From positions 2,361,205-2,425,204 of the forward strand of contig CP054178.1 of the NCBI GenBank assembly GCA_015709595.1: DNA of 64,000 bases, given 5' to 3'. Positions within the stretch are counted from its first letter, which is position 1. Each line of letters begins with the position of its first letter. Below, one piece after another: positions 24,970-34,935 of this stretch. The DNA comes from Phycisphaeraceae bacterium (GTDB taxonomy: Bacteria; Planctomycetota; Phycisphaerae; Phycisphaerales; SM1A02). The notes under the pieces are model-generated. The model was not told where the DNA came from and did no database searches. It saw only the letters and a list, made by a program, of their open reading frames with translations. The translations under genes and the position numbers were made by a program.

Positions 24970-26367
24970 ATGATCGACCTGAAGGATCTGCGATCCAACC
25001 CGCAGAGGTACATCGACGGCGCCCGCGACAAGGGCATTCCGGTGGACATCCACCGGCTGCTCCAACTGGATGAGCGGCTTCGCACCCTGCAGGTGGAGGC
25101 CGACAATCGCCGCGCCGAGCAGAAGAGGATCGGCAAGGAGCTCGGTCCGCAGATCGGGCGGCTCAAGGGCCAGTTGAAGGCCGCCCAGGGCGCGGAGCGC
25201 GACGCCATCGAGGCGCGGATCCGTGAGATCGAGCGCCGGCCCGTCGAGCTCAAGACCGAGATTCAGGCGTTCGAGGATCAGGCCGCCGCGCTGCGCCCCG
25301 AGATGGAGTCGATCCTGCTGCAGGTGCCCCTGCCGCCCGACCCGGATGTGCCCCGTGGCGCCTCATCGGAGGACAATGTTCAGATCCGTACGTGGAACCC
25401 GGCATGGTTCAACCCGGCGAGGTCGTTTGAACAGAACAAGGGCTTCGCGCCGAAGACGCACATCGAGCTCATCCACGCGCTGGGGCTGGTGAACTTCGAG
25501 CGCGCGGTCAAGATGGCCGGAGCGCGTCACTACGTGCTCACCGGCGACGGAATGCGCCTGCATCAGGCGGTGCTTCGCTTCGCCTTTGATTTCATCACCG
25601 AGAAGCAGGGGTTCACGCCCATGTCGGTGCCGGTCATCGTGCGCGAGGAGTGCATGGTGGGCACCGGGTTCTTCCCGGCGGGACGTGAACAGGCATATCA
25701 CATCGAGGAATCAAAACGCGGCTCCGGGCAGGATGTGTTCCTCACCGGCACCGGCGAAGTCGGCCTGATGGGCTATCACGCGGATGAGATCCTTGATGGG
25801 AGCCAACTGCCGCTGAAATACGCCACTGTCTCAACCTGCTTCCGCCGCGAGGCGGGGGCGGCGGGCAAGGACACCGCCGGGCTGTACCGCATCCACCAGT
25901 TCGACAAGGTGGAGCAGGTGGTCATCTGCAAGGCCGACCAGGCCGAATCGCGCCGCTGGCACCAGACCATGATCGGCATCGTGGAGCAACTGCTCCAGCA
26001 ACTGGAGATTCCCTACCGCCTGCTGCAGTGCTGCACCGGCGACCTCGGCCCCAAGAACGCCGACATGATCGACATCGAGTCGTGGATGCCCGGACGCGGG
26101 CCGGAAGGAAAGGACGGCCGCCCAACCGGCGCGTACGGCGAGACGCACTCCGCCAGCCGCCTTTACGACTTCCAGTGCCGGCGGCTCAAGCTGCGGTACA
26201 AGGATGAACGGGGGGAGAACGTCTTCTGCCATTCGCTCAACAACACCGTGCTGGCCAGCCCGCGCATCCTGATTCCGATCCTCGAGCTGTACCAGAACGC
26301 CGACGGGTCGGTGACGGTGCCCCGGGCGCTCGTGCCCTACATGCACGGGCGCGAGCGGATCGGTTGA
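24970..26367 (+). CDS. serS: Seryl-tRNA synthetase
   Basis: 465 residues. The N-terminal tRNA-binding coiled coil starts MIDLKDLRSNPQRYIDGARD and runs to about residue 105. The class II catalytic core has TGTGEVGLMGYHADEIL, motif 2 CFRREAGAAGKDTAGLYRIH and a motif 3 region HSLNNTVLASPRILIPILE. The usual motif 3 is close to LNGSGLAVGR, so this is a variant lineage. It charges tRNA-Ser. It overlaps the HAD gene by one nucleotide (TGATG). Confidence 0.96.
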   Translation: MIDLKDLRSNPQRYIDGARDKGIPVDIHRLLQLDERLRTLQVEADNRRAEQKRIGKELGPQIGRLKGQLKAAQGAERDAIEARIREIERRPVELKTEIQAFEDQAAALRPEMESILLQVPLPPDPDVPRGASSEDNVQIRTWNPAWFNPARSFEQNKGFAPKTHIELIHALGLVNFERAVKMAGARHYVLTGDGMRLHQAVLRFAFDFITEKQGFTPMSVPVIVREECMVGTGFFPAGREQAYHIEESKRGSGQDVFLTGTGEVGLMGYHADEILDGSQLPLKYATVSTCFRREAGAAGKDTAGLYRIHQFDKVEQVVICKADQAESRRWHQTMIGIVEQLLQQLEIPYRLLQCCTGDLGPKNADMIDIESWMPGRGPEGKDGRPTGAYGETHSASRLYDFQCRRLKLRYKDERGENVFCHSLNNTVLASPRILIPILELYQNADGSVTVPRALVPYMHGRERIG

Positions 26368-27005
26368 TGAGCCGGACGGACCTGGTCATCTTCGATTGCG
26401 ACGGCGTACTCGTGGACAGCGAGCCGATCTCCAACCGTGTGTGGTGCCAATGCCTGCGCACGCTGGGTTGGGACCTGGACGACGCCGCGTCGCACGAGAT
26501 GTTCGTGGGGCGGTCGATGGCCGACTGCGTGCGTCTGGTCGAGGCGCGGCTGGGGATCACGGTGCCCGAGTCGTTCGTGCCGCGGTTCCGCGAGGTGAGT
26601 TTCGAGGCGTTCCGGCGCGAACTCAAGCCGATTCCCGGCGTGCGCGAGGCGATCGAGGCGATTCCCGCGCCGCGATGCGTGGCATCCAGCGGGCCGCACG
26701 ACAAGATCCGGCTCAATCTCACCATCACCGGGCTGATCGATCACTTCGAGGGTCGCATCTTCAGCGCGGCGGACGTGCCGCGCGGCAAGCCGCACCCGGA
26801 CCTGTTTCTGCATGCGGCGACGTCGCTGGGCACGCCGCCGACCCGATGCGTTGTCGTCGAGGACAGCGTGCCGGGCGTGCGAGCGGCCATCGCCGCGGGC
26901 ATGCGCGCCCTGGGGTACGCGCGAAGCGCGAACGCCGCCGCCCTCACGAAGGCAGGGGCGGAAGTGTTCGACGACATGGCGCAATTGCCCATGCTCGTGC
27001 GCTGA
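26367..27005 (+). CDS. HAD-superfamily phosphatase (phosphoglycolate/beta-phosphoglucomutase-like)
   Basis: 212 residues. HAD motif I is FDCDGVLVDSEP, with nucleophile and acid/base Asp. Motif II is ASSGPHDK. Motif III is the Lys in GKPHPDLFL, and motif IV is VVEDSVPGVRAA. The alpha-helical cap between motifs I and II puts it in subfamily IA, with phosphoglycolate phosphatases and beta-phosphoglucomutases. The substrate cannot be told. It is translationally coupled to serS. Confidence 0.85.
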   Translation: MSRTDLVIFDCDGVLVDSEPISNRVWCQCLRTLGWDLDDAASHEMFVGRSMADCVRLVEARLGITVPESFVPRFREVSFEAFRRELKPIPGVREAIEAIPAPRCVASSGPHDKIRLNLTITGLIDHFEGRIFSAADVPRGKPHPDLFLHAATSLGTPPTRCVVVEDSVPGVRAAIAAGMRALGYARSANAAALTKAGAEVFDDMAQLPMLVR

Positions 27006-27008
27006 ATG

Positions 27009-27033
27009 AAAAGGCCCCGCGATGTCGCGGGGC
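27009..27033 (-). terminator. Rho-independent terminator of the thioredoxin-like gene
   Basis: A GCCCCGCG/CGCGGGGC stem (27014-27033) with a four-base loop is followed on the minus strand by TTTT (27012-27009). It lies 36 nt past the stop codon of the minus-strand gene and just past the plus-strand HAD stop, so it may serve both. Confidence 0.8.
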
Positions 27034-27068
27034 TAGAGGGGGCACTTTCCGATCGATGCGGCTGAACG

Positions 27069-28349
27069 TCAGTCCTTCTTCTCGATCACCGGGCCGGGCG
27101 TGGCGAGCTTGGCTTCCTTGAGCAGGCCGTCGATCATCTCGGCCTTCTTGGCCAGGGGTGTGCCGGCGGGATGCAGGCCGTTGTAGCGCACCTTGCCGTC
27201 GGCGCCGATGATGGCCACGTGCGGAATGCCGCGCACGCCGAAGTCGGGATTGAAGACATTCTGCTGGCTGAAGGCGACCTGCCAGGTCATCTGCTTGTCG
27301 GCCATGAACTCCTTCATCAGGGCGTACTCCTTGTCGGGGTCGCCCGCGGTGTCGATGGGCGGCGCGTTGCCGGGGTAGTGCTTGCCCTGCAGCGACGTGA
27401 CGCCGAGGATGACCACGTCATACCCCTCGTAGCGCTCCTGCAATTCGCGGATGTTGGGGAATGACGCGATGCACGGGCCGCACCATGTGGCCCAGAAGTC
27501 AATCACCACCACCTTGCCCCTGAGGTCGGCGAGCGTCCTGTGCTGGCCCGCGCTGGTCCATGTGAAGTTGATGGCCGGCGCGTCATGCCCGATCAGTTCG
27601 CCGCGGGCGTAGGCGCCGTCAAGGAAGGCGACCTGTGAAAGCATCCGCTCCTTCATCTGCGGGTTGGCCTGCTCCTCGGCGGCCTTGGCGAAGTGCGTCT
27701 TGAGGTTGGAGCGCACCGCCTCGCTGACCGCCTTGTCAACGGCCTTGCCGGCCCGGTTGAGCGCGACCACCACGTTGACGCCCTCGTTGAGCCGCTGCTG
27801 CGACAGTTCGCCCTTGTAGAACGACGCCAGGTGCGTGAGCTGCTTGCTCAGCTTGGCGAGAATGTCCTCTGACACGAAGCCCAGGGCGCCGATCGGCTGA
27901 AACGCGCGGCCTTCGTTCATGGCGGCATCGAAGCCGGGATGCTCGAACATGGCTTTGAGCGTGTCGAGCTGGCCCTGCTCGTCCAGGGCGAAGTCGAACT
28001 TGAGCGACGCCGCCACCGCGCCGTCGGCGCCGCGGTCCTTGAGCAGTTCCTCCAGCCGGGCGTTGAACGCGCCCTTGACCGAGTCCGCGTTGCGAATCCA
28101 GCCGGGAACCGTTCCGATCGCCTCGGGGCTCATCTCCGCGATGGAGAGTTTGCTGAACGCCTCCTTGATCTTGTCGTTCATCTGGGCGGCGCGATCCTCG
28201 GGCGTCGCGGCGCTGTACCAGTTGAAGAACGTCTGCACCGCCTGCCGGACATCCGTCGTGGTGGGCGGATCGAAGGCGAGCGTGGGGGAGGCGAACGCGA
28301 TCGTCGCAGCGCACGCGGCGCTGAGCAGCCAGGAACGTCGATGACTCAT
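27069..28349 (-). CDS. Exported TlpA-like thioredoxin-fold protein with helical N-terminal domain
   Basis: 426 residues with a signal peptide (~1-25, ending in SPTLAF). About 230 residues of helical domain follow. The thioredoxin-like C-terminal domain carries the redox site FWATWCGPC and a cis-Pro region GVRGIPHVAIIG. The start has AAGGA 8 nt upstream. TlpA-type proteins reduce or exchange disulfides in the periplasm, often for cytochrome maturation. The helical domain is unassigned. Confidence 0.85.
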   Translation of the reverse strand: MSHRRSWLLSAACAATIAFASPTLAFDPPTTTDVRQAVQTFFNWYSAATPEDRAAQMNDKIKEAFSKLSIAEMSPEAIGTVPGWIRNADSVKGAFNARLEELLKDRGADGAVAASLKFDFALDEQGQLDTLKAMFEHPGFDAAMNEGRAFQPIGALGFVSEDILAKLSKQLTHLASFYKGELSQQRLNEGVNVVVALNRAGKAVDKAVSEAVRSNLKTHFAKAAEEQANPQMKERMLSQVAFLDGAYARGELIGHDAPAINFTWTSAGQHRTLADLRGKVVVIDFWATWCGPCIASFPNIRELQERYEGYDVVILGVTSLQGKHYPGNAPPIDTAGDPDKEYALMKEFMADKQMTWQVAFSQQNVFNPDFGVRGIPHVAIIGADGKVRYNGLHPAGTPLAKKAEMIDGLLKEAKLATPGPVIEKKD

Positions 28350-28480
28350 GGAGTTGATCCTTCTTGATCAGGATGGTGAGAGACGCCGGTGATTCTACAC
28401 TCGTCCCGCCGGGATTATTCCTGATCGCGCCGACGAATGACGAATGGCGGCCGGTTGATGATCGTACCCGTCGCGGCTGG

Positions 28481-28903
28481 TCAGGTTGCCCGGATCGGCT
28501 CACCCGTCGCCGCCTGACGGAGTCTGGCGAACGTCTCGTCGGAATACACATCTCGTTTGCCGAAGCCGGGATACGCGCCGGCCTGCTCCGCCTGCCGCTG
28601 GGCGTCAGGGTAGTTGGAGATCAGCATCATCCGCACGCCGGAGCGGCTCTGCGCAATCGAGCGGATCAGGTCGATGCCGCTCTCCGTGTCAAACCCGCTT
28701 TCCAGAACACGGTTGATGAGCAGCAGCGCGTCAGGCCCCATCAGGCGGGCGAGCGTCGCCTGGTCGTCCGCGCTCTGGATGATCGCGCCAGGCAGCGCGC
28801 GGCTGACCGCGCCGCGAAGCAGGAACGAATCCGGTCCGCAGTGGCCGACAAGGATCACGCGGGGTGCGGAATCTGCGGGGGTGTTTCGTGGAGGATTCGG
28901 CAT
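28481..28903 (-). CDS. Pseudo-receiver domain protein
   Basis: 140 residues with a response-regulator fold: RVILVGHCGPDSFLLRG at the first strand and GFGKRD carrying the conserved Lys (K116). The phospho-acceptor Asp position reads LLLIN, i.e. Asn64, and the acidic pair at the end of strand 1 is missing. It therefore probably cannot be phosphorylated in the usual way. No output domain is present. It lies 32 nt downstream of tilS on the same strand. Confidence 0.6.
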   Translation of the reverse strand: MPNPPRNTPADSAPRVILVGHCGPDSFLLRGAVSRALPGAIIQSADDQATLARLMGPDALLLINRVLESGFDTESGIDLIRSIAQSRSGVRMMLISNYPDAQRQAEQAGAYPGFGKRDVYSDETFARLRQAATGEPIRAT

Positions 28904-28935
28904 GGGTGGTTCATGTCGCCGGGGGGCGTCGGAAT

Positions 28936-30060
28936 CTATCGGTCCAGTTTCTCGACTCGGAGCATCACGTGCTTGGATGTGATCGACAGTTGAAGGTTTC
29001 CCGGCCAGTTGAACGAGCGCGGACGGCGCTGAACATCCGCGATCGCCTCGGCGGCGGCATCGAGATGGCGTCGGGTGGGCGCCGCCGCCGCGTTCATCGT
29101 CGCTGCGGTACGGCGCAGCCCCGCCATCACGATCGCGGGCGGGGCGGCGGCAAGCGCCGCCCGGGACCACGACGCGCAGGACGCCTCGCCGAAGAGGCGC
29201 CGGACGCTCTCGTCCATCGACCGGCGCCAGGCGCCGACTGCCTGGGCGGTCGCGGCGACGTGCTCCGCCGCGCCGGGCCAGAGCGTCTCAATCCGGGGCA
29301 TGATCGAGTGCCGCAGCATCGCCCTGGCGCGGTTCGCGTCGCGGTTGCTCGGGTCGTCGCGCCACGTCACGCCGGCGGCGCGGCAGAGTTCCTCACACGC
29401 CGCACGGCGCACGCCCAGCAGCGGTCGAATCAGCGACACGCCGGTGGCGAGGTTCCGCCGCCAGGGCATGCCGACCAGCCCGTCCAGGTCGCAGCCGCGG
29501 AAGAGATGCATCAGCACGGTTTCGCATTGATCATCGAGGTGATGGGCCGTGGCGACGGCGCAGGCGTCGTGCTCGCGCGCCACGCGCGCCAGGGCCGCGT
29601 AGCGGCGCCGTCGCGCCAAGGCGAGCAGGTTGGTCGAGTTCGGTCGGGATCGGCCTCCGATGCGGCGCTCCAGGCGTACATGGGCTGCGGCAAAGGGCAA
29701 CTCGAACCGGGCGGCGAGATCACGCACGAACGCCTCGTCATCATCCGCCTCCCGCCGCAGATGATGGTGAACGTGGACGACAATCGGCTGAATGCGGGAC
29801 GACTTTCGCTGCGCGAGCGTGGCGGCGGCGAGCAGGAGCGAGGATGAATCAGCCCCGCCGCTGACGCCGAGAACGACGCGTGAGCCGGGCGTCACGCCGC
29901 AGGGGCCGTGCAGGGCCTTGGCGAAGGCGGTGATGAGGGGATGCCGTCGTACACGGATGGAGAGCGGGGAGGACGTGTTCGGACGCCCGGCGTCAGCGAT
30001 GGCTTTCCCCTTTCGGAGAGGGGGAGTACCGGCGCGGGCGGCTTGTGCGCGGCGGGGCAT
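28936..30060 (-). CDS. tilS: tRNA(Ile)-lysidine synthetase TilS
   Basis: 374 residues from the ATG at 30060. The PP-loop ATP site reads VLGVSGGADSSSLLLA, and AHHLDDQCETVLMHLFRG follows as in the N-type ATP pyrophosphatase core. TilS converts C34 of the AUA-reading tRNA-Ile to lysidine and is normally essential. A GTG at 30087 in frame is possible, but the -10-like TATCAT that ends 6 nt before 30060 favours the ATG. The C-terminal region is shorter and less conserved than in E. coli TilS. Confidence 0.9.
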   Translation of the reverse strand: MPRRAQAARAGTPPLRKGKAIADAGRPNTSSPLSIRVRRHPLITAFAKALHGPCGVTPGSRVVLGVSGGADSSSLLLAAATLAQRKSSRIQPIVVHVHHHLRREADDDEAFVRDLAARFELPFAAAHVRLERRIGGRSRPNSTNLLALARRRRYAALARVAREHDACAVATAHHLDDQCETVLMHLFRGCDLDGLVGMPWRRNLATGVSLIRPLLGVRRAACEELCRAAGVTWRDDPSNRDANRARAMLRHSIMPRIETLWPGAAEHVAATAQAVGAWRRSMDESVRRLFGEASCASWSRAALAAAPPAIVMAGLRRTAATMNAAAAPTRRHLDAAAEAIADVQRRPRSFNWPGNLQLSITSKHVMLRVEKLDR

Positions 30061-30066
30061 TGCGGG

Positions 30067-30072
30067 ATGATA
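30067..30072 (-). promoter_or_regulatory. -10 hexamer TATCAT before tilS
   Basis: TATCAT on the minus strand ends 6 nt before the ATG at 30060 and no Shine-Dalgarno precedes it. Supports a leaderless tilS mRNA. Confidence 0.42.
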
Positions 30073-30140
30073 CGAAGAAGTGTTCACTCACACCGAACGC
30101 CTCCAGCAGTGACCGAGTGACTTCACACGCGAGAGTGTTT

Positions 30141-30716
30141 ATGTTGTTCGTCGCCCCCATGGAGATGACCGAATCGCCCCGGATGGAGGTCATTCTGGGG
30201 CTGGTGGCGATCATCCTGGCGCTGGCGGCGGCGTTGATGGCGCTGGTGTGGTTGTCGCTTCGGGCGCGGTCGTCGAACCCGACGCGTACGCCGCCCGGTC
30301 CGGGCGGCGGTACGTCGAGCCGATCGTCATTCATCACGCCGGATCAGATCGACAACCTGTCGGCTCGTCTGGACGAGAGTACGAGCGACATCGTGCGTCT
30401 GGAGGATCGAATACGTCGGCTGGAGTCGATGCTGTTGGAGGACGATCCGCGGATGCGGTCATCGAGTGATGAGGTTTCCGTCGCTGACGCATCGCCGCCG
30501 ACAGCCGTTGCGGTGTCGAGCCACGGTGTGACGGGAGGCGCGGACGCTGCGGGAAGCCCAAACGCGGTCGAGCCGAAGACCCGTGACATTCTTCGGTTGG
30601 CCGAGGCGGGCTACACGCCCGTCGAGATTGCGCAGCGGCTGGACGAGACCACGGGAACGGTTCAACTGGTGTTGTCGCTGCACCGATCAAGGGCGTCCCA
30701 GGATGACCACAGGTGA
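30141..30716 (+). CDS. Membrane-anchored coiled-coil protein with C-terminal HTH-like segment
   Basis: 191 residues from ATG 30141 (ATG 30159 also possible). One membrane helix (about 18-37) is followed by a Pro/Ser linker and a coiled coil (IDNLSARLDESTSDIVRLED). The C-terminal helix-turn-helix-like stretch reads ILRLAEAGYTPVEIAQRLDE. The layout resembles DUF2802/DUF6115-type proteins (helix, coil, HTH). Function unknown. It precedes the alternative complex III cluster by about 300 bp. Confidence 0.6.
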   Translation: MLFVAPMEMTESPRMEVILGLVAIILALAAALMALVWLSLRARSSNPTRTPPGPGGGTSSRSSFITPDQIDNLSARLDESTSDIVRLEDRIRRLESMLLEDDPRMRSSSDEVSVADASPPTAVAVSSHGVTGGADAAGSPNAVEPKTRDILRLAEAGYTPVEIAQRLDETTGTVQLVLSLHRSRASQDDHR

Positions 30717-30792
30717 CGGGATCCAGCGGCGTAGAAGGGGGTGATGGCGACGTGCGGGTGTGCGTTTGCGATGCGCCGGAATCCTCGATCCC

Positions 30793-30812
30793 GTCCATCC
30801 GTGTCCATCCGT
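30793..30812. repeat. Tandem 10-bp repeat GTCCATCCGT
   Basis: Two perfect copies of GTCCATCCGT lie in the spacer upstream of the complex III operon. No coding role is seen. Confidence 0.5.
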
Positions 30813-30857
30813 GCCGACCCAAGCCCGACGGTGAACCTTTCCCGATTTCACACCCCG

Positions 30858-30886
30858 TTGCAGGCGGCTGGGGTTTCTGGTATTCT
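30858..30886 (+). promoter_or_regulatory. Probable promoter of the alternative complex III operon
   Basis: TTGCAG (30858-30863) is separated by 17 bp from TATTCT (30881-30886), which is preceded by TGG, an extended -10. It lies about 130 nt before the actA start. The 30717-31022 spacer holds this element and the 10-bp tandem repeat; small frames in it show no recognisable protein. Confidence 0.5.
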
Positions 30887-31022
30887 TCCGCCCTGTTCGC
30901 GGCGCTGGGCGGTAGCGGGCTTCCGGCGCGGCGGTTTCCGTCGGCGCGTTGCCTCATCTTGATCCGCCCTGAAGGGGGCGATACCATCCGGTGCGGTTGA
31001 CTTTGTGAAAAAAGGTACAAGC

Positions 31023-31679
31023 GTGTCCCACTTCGTTTTTCCCAAGTGGACGAATGCCCTTCTCCCGATGATCGGGGTGGGTGTGCTCGCCGCCCCGCTC
31101 TACGCGGTGGGGATGGTGTGGTTCGGCTTCTCGCCTCTCACCACGGATGTCGGCTACGCGCCGGAGCAGCCGGTTCCTTTCTCGCACAAGGTTCACGCCG
31201 GTGACCTGGGCATCGACTGCCGCTACTGCCACAACACCGTGGATCGGGCCGCCAAGGCCGCCATCCCCCCCACCCAGACCTGCATGAACTGCCACGTGGG
31301 CATTCGTCCGGAAAGCCAGCGTCTGGCGCCGGTTCGACAGAGTTTCGAGGATGGAACGCCCGTCCTCTGGCGTCGGGTGCATGATGAGCCGGACTACGTG
31401 TATTTCAACCACGCCGCCCACGTGAATCGCGGGGTTTCGTGCGTGGAATGCCACGGCCGGGTGGACAAGATGGAGGTCGTCTACCAGTACGCCTCGCTCT
31501 CGATGGGCTGGTGCCTGGAGTGCCATCGGAATCCGGATCTTCGGCTGCGGGAACCGAAAGACGTGTTCAACCTTGGCCTGAACGTCGGTGATGACGTCGC
31601 CAGGGCCGAGTTGGGACGGATGATTCGCGAACGTCACGCCATCGACCCCTCGACGGACTGCTCCACATGCCATCGATGA
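31023..31679 (+). CDS. actA: Alternative complex III subunit A, pentaheme cytochrome c
   Basis: 218 residues from GTG 31023, preceded by AAAAAAGG at 7-nt spacing; an in-frame GTG at 31005 is less likely. One N-terminal membrane anchor is followed by five CxxCH heme sites: CRYCH, CMNCH, CVECH, CLECH and CSTCH. ActA is the heme subunit of the quinol:electron-acceptor oxidoreductase ACIII and sits on the periplasmic face. It overlaps the start of actB. Confidence 0.92.
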   Translation: MSHFVFPKWTNALLPMIGVGVLAAPLYAVGMVWFGFSPLTTDVGYAPEQPVPFSHKVHAGDLGIDCRYCHNTVDRAAKAAIPPTQTCMNCHVGIRPESQRLAPVRQSFEDGTPVLWRRVHDEPDYVYFNHAAHVNRGVSCVECHGRVDKMEVVYQYASLSMGWCLECHRNPDLRLREPKDVFNLGLNVGDDVARAELGRMIRERHAIDPSTDCSTCHR

Positions 31680-34600
31680 TGCCGACCACGACCGACGCCA
31701 AGATGGGTCGCGAGTACTGGCGCAGTCTGGACGACTTCGCCCAAAGCCCCCAGTTTGTCGAGCTTGTCCAGCGGGAGTTTCCCTCGCTGCTCGATGACGT
31801 GGTGACGCCCGCAAACCGTCGGTCGTTCCTGAAACTCATGGGCGCTTCGCTGGCTCTCGCCGGCGTCGGTCTGGCTGGCTGTCGTCGCTGGCCGGATGAG
31901 AAGATCGCCCCGTTCGCCCACAGGCCCGAGGGCTACGTGCCCGGCGAGCCGGCCTATTTCGCCACATCCATGGATCTGGGTGGCGTCGGATGCGGCCTGA
32001 TCGCCACCAGTTTCGACGGGCGACCCATCAAGGTCGAAGGCAACGAGCGTCACCCCATCAACGGCGGGTCGGTGACGATATCCGGCAAGACCTTCTCCGT
32101 CGGGTCATGCGACGTCTTCGCCCAGTCAGGCATTCTCGAGTTCTACGACCCCGAGCGCAGCCGCGATGTCGTTCGCCGAACGCTGGAAGGCGATCGCCCC
32201 AGCGCCCGAGCGGCGGGTCTGGATGAGTTTCTCTCGTGGGCGAAGGCGCACTTCGCGTCGCTCAAGGCCAATCAAGGTGCGGGGCTGGCGATTCTGTCGC
32301 AGGCGGATTCGTCACCGTCACTCCATGACATGAAGGCGCGGGTCGCCGCCGCGTTCCCCAAGGCGGTGTGGCACGAGTACGAGTCGATCTCCCGCGACAA
32401 CGAGATCGAGGGCGCTCGCCTGGCTCTGGGCAACGCCTACCGGGCCCATTACGCGCTCGACAAGGCGGACGTGGTGGCGTGTCTCGATTCCGACCTGCTG
32501 GTGGCGCACCCGGCGAGCGCCAAGCACGCCCGCGACTTCGCCTCGCGGCGTCGGAGCATCGACAAAACCATGTCCCGGCTGTACGCGGCGGAGGGCGTGC
32601 TCTCGCTCACCGGCGCCAACGCCGATCACCGGCTGGCGATCAAGTCGCGCGACGTGGCGTCGCTGACGTCGATGCTCATCGCCGCGCTCGCCCGCGAGGG
32701 CGTCACGGTGCTGGGGGGCGAGGCGATTGGCTCCGTCAAGCCCGTGCCGGGCGAGCAGGTCGCCGCGTGGGTGAACGCCGTCGCCAGGGATCTGGCCGCC
32801 GCCATGCGGGCGGGCGGGTTTTCGCTGGTCGTGCCCGGTCCGCGGCAGCCGGCGGCGGTTCACGCGGCCTGTCACGCCATCAACTTCGCTCTTCAGAACG
32901 TGGGCCGCACGGTCCACTTCACCGCCGAGCCGGAAGGGGCGAGGCAGTCGCACATCGCGTCGCTCAGGGCGCTCACCGAGGCCTGCACCGCCGGTTCGGT
33001 GCAGACGCTGCTCATCCTGGGCGGCAACCCGGCGTACGACGCGCCGATCGACCTGGGCTTCGGCGAGGCGATGCTCAACGTCGCCACGTGCATCCACCTG
33101 TCGCTCTACGACAACGAGACGAGTCAGCGCTGCGACTGGCACGTGAACGCCGCCCATACGCTCGAATCGTGGGGCGACACGCGGGCGTGGGATGGCACGG
33201 TGGCGCCGGTGCAGCCGATCATCGAGCCGCTTTACGACGGGCTGACCCCCGCCGAGATGCTGGCGGTCGTGCTGGATGACGAGGTGAAGGACGGTTATTC
33301 CATCGCCCGTCGCTGGTTCAGTTCTCTGCATGGCGAAGGCATGGGCTTTGAAGCGGCGTGGCGCAACTACCTGCACGACGGCGTGCTGCCCGGCAGCGCC
33401 TGGAAGCGCGAGGACGTGCGGCTTTCGACGCGCGATTGGCCCGCGGCGCTCTCGCGGCTGGCGGATGCCGGCGCCACGCAGGAGGGCGATGAAGTCGTCT
33501 TCACGCCCGACCCGGCGATCTACGACGGACGCTTCGCCAACAACGGCTGGCTGCAGGAGCTGCCGGACCCCATCGGCAAGATTTCGTGGGACAACGCGGC
33601 GTTCATGAGCCCGGCGATGGCCGAGCGCCTCGGTGCTCGCGGCAACGACCTTGTGGTGATCGACTCGCCCACGGGCGGCAACCCGCTTGAGATCGCGGTT
33701 CACATCATTCCCGGCATGGCTGACGGGGTGGTCAACATTCATCTCGGCTATGGCCGCACCGCGGCGGGACACATCGGGACGGGGGTGGGTCGAAACGCCG
33801 GTCTGCTGCGCGGGTCGCAGGGCATGGGCTTCGCTGTCGCCCACGTGGAAAAGGGTCGCGGCACGTATGAACTGGCGACGGTGCAGGACCACCACGCGAT
33901 GGACTCCAAGGTCACGCGCCAGGGCGTGCAGGATCGCCTGCCCATGCTCGTGCGGCAGGCGCGGCTGGACCGCTACGAGCAGGTGGGCAAGGACGCCTTC
34001 TTCGACGAGAAGCACGTTCACCTGCCGCCCATCGTCTCGTTGTGGGATGAGTACAACTACGAAGCGAGCGGGGCGCACCGCTGGGCCATGGCGATCGACC
34101 TGCAGACCTGCATCGGCTGCAGCGCCTGCATGATCGCCTGCCAGGCGGAGAACAACGTGCCCATCGTGGGCAAGGATCAGGTGCTGTTCGGACGCGAGAT
34201 GCACTGGATCCGTGTGGACCGCTACTACAAAGGCCGGGACGTTCACAACCCCGAAGTGGTCTTCCAACCCGTCACGTGCCAGCACTGCGAGAACGCCCCC
34301 TGCGAGCAGGTGTGCCCGGTGGCGGCCACCACGCACGACAAGGAGGGGCTGAACGTGATGGTGTACAACCGCTGCGTGGGCACGCGGTACTGCTCGAACA
34401 ACTGCCCGTACAAGGTGCGGCGCTTCAACTTCTACGACTGGCACGTGGAGGATCCCCGCGCCGAGGGGTTGCGCCCGCCTCGCGTGGACATCCCCGACGT
34501 GGTGCATGACAAGGCCTTCCGCGGCGGCAGCGAAGTCAAGCGCATGGCGTTTAATCCGGATGTCACGGTGCGCCCCCGCGGCGTGATGGAGAAGTGCTCC

Positions 34601-34935
34601 TTCTGCGTGCAGCGCATCAACCGCGTCAAGATCGAGGCCAAGAACGCCTGGGTCAAGGCGGGCGGGACCGGGAGCGGGTCGTCGCGGTACGAAATCGCCG
34701 ACGGCGCGGTCACCCCCGCGTGCGCCCAGGCGTGCCCCACGCAGGCCATCGTGTTCGGCGACCTGCGCGACCCCGGCAGCCGGGTGTCGGCGCTGTTCAG
34801 AGATCCGCGGCAGTACTCGCTGCTCGAGGAACTGAACACCAAGCCGCGCACGCGGTTCCTGGGCAAGGTGCGAAACTACAACGCGTCGCTCAAGCCGATT
34901 CCGGCTCATGGTGACGCAGAGGCGGCAGGCCACTG

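Noticed and set aside
30713-31000. Small plus-strand frame in the spacer before actA
   Set aside because: Contains the tandem 10-bp repeat and the promoter-like element; composition and sequence do not resemble a protein.
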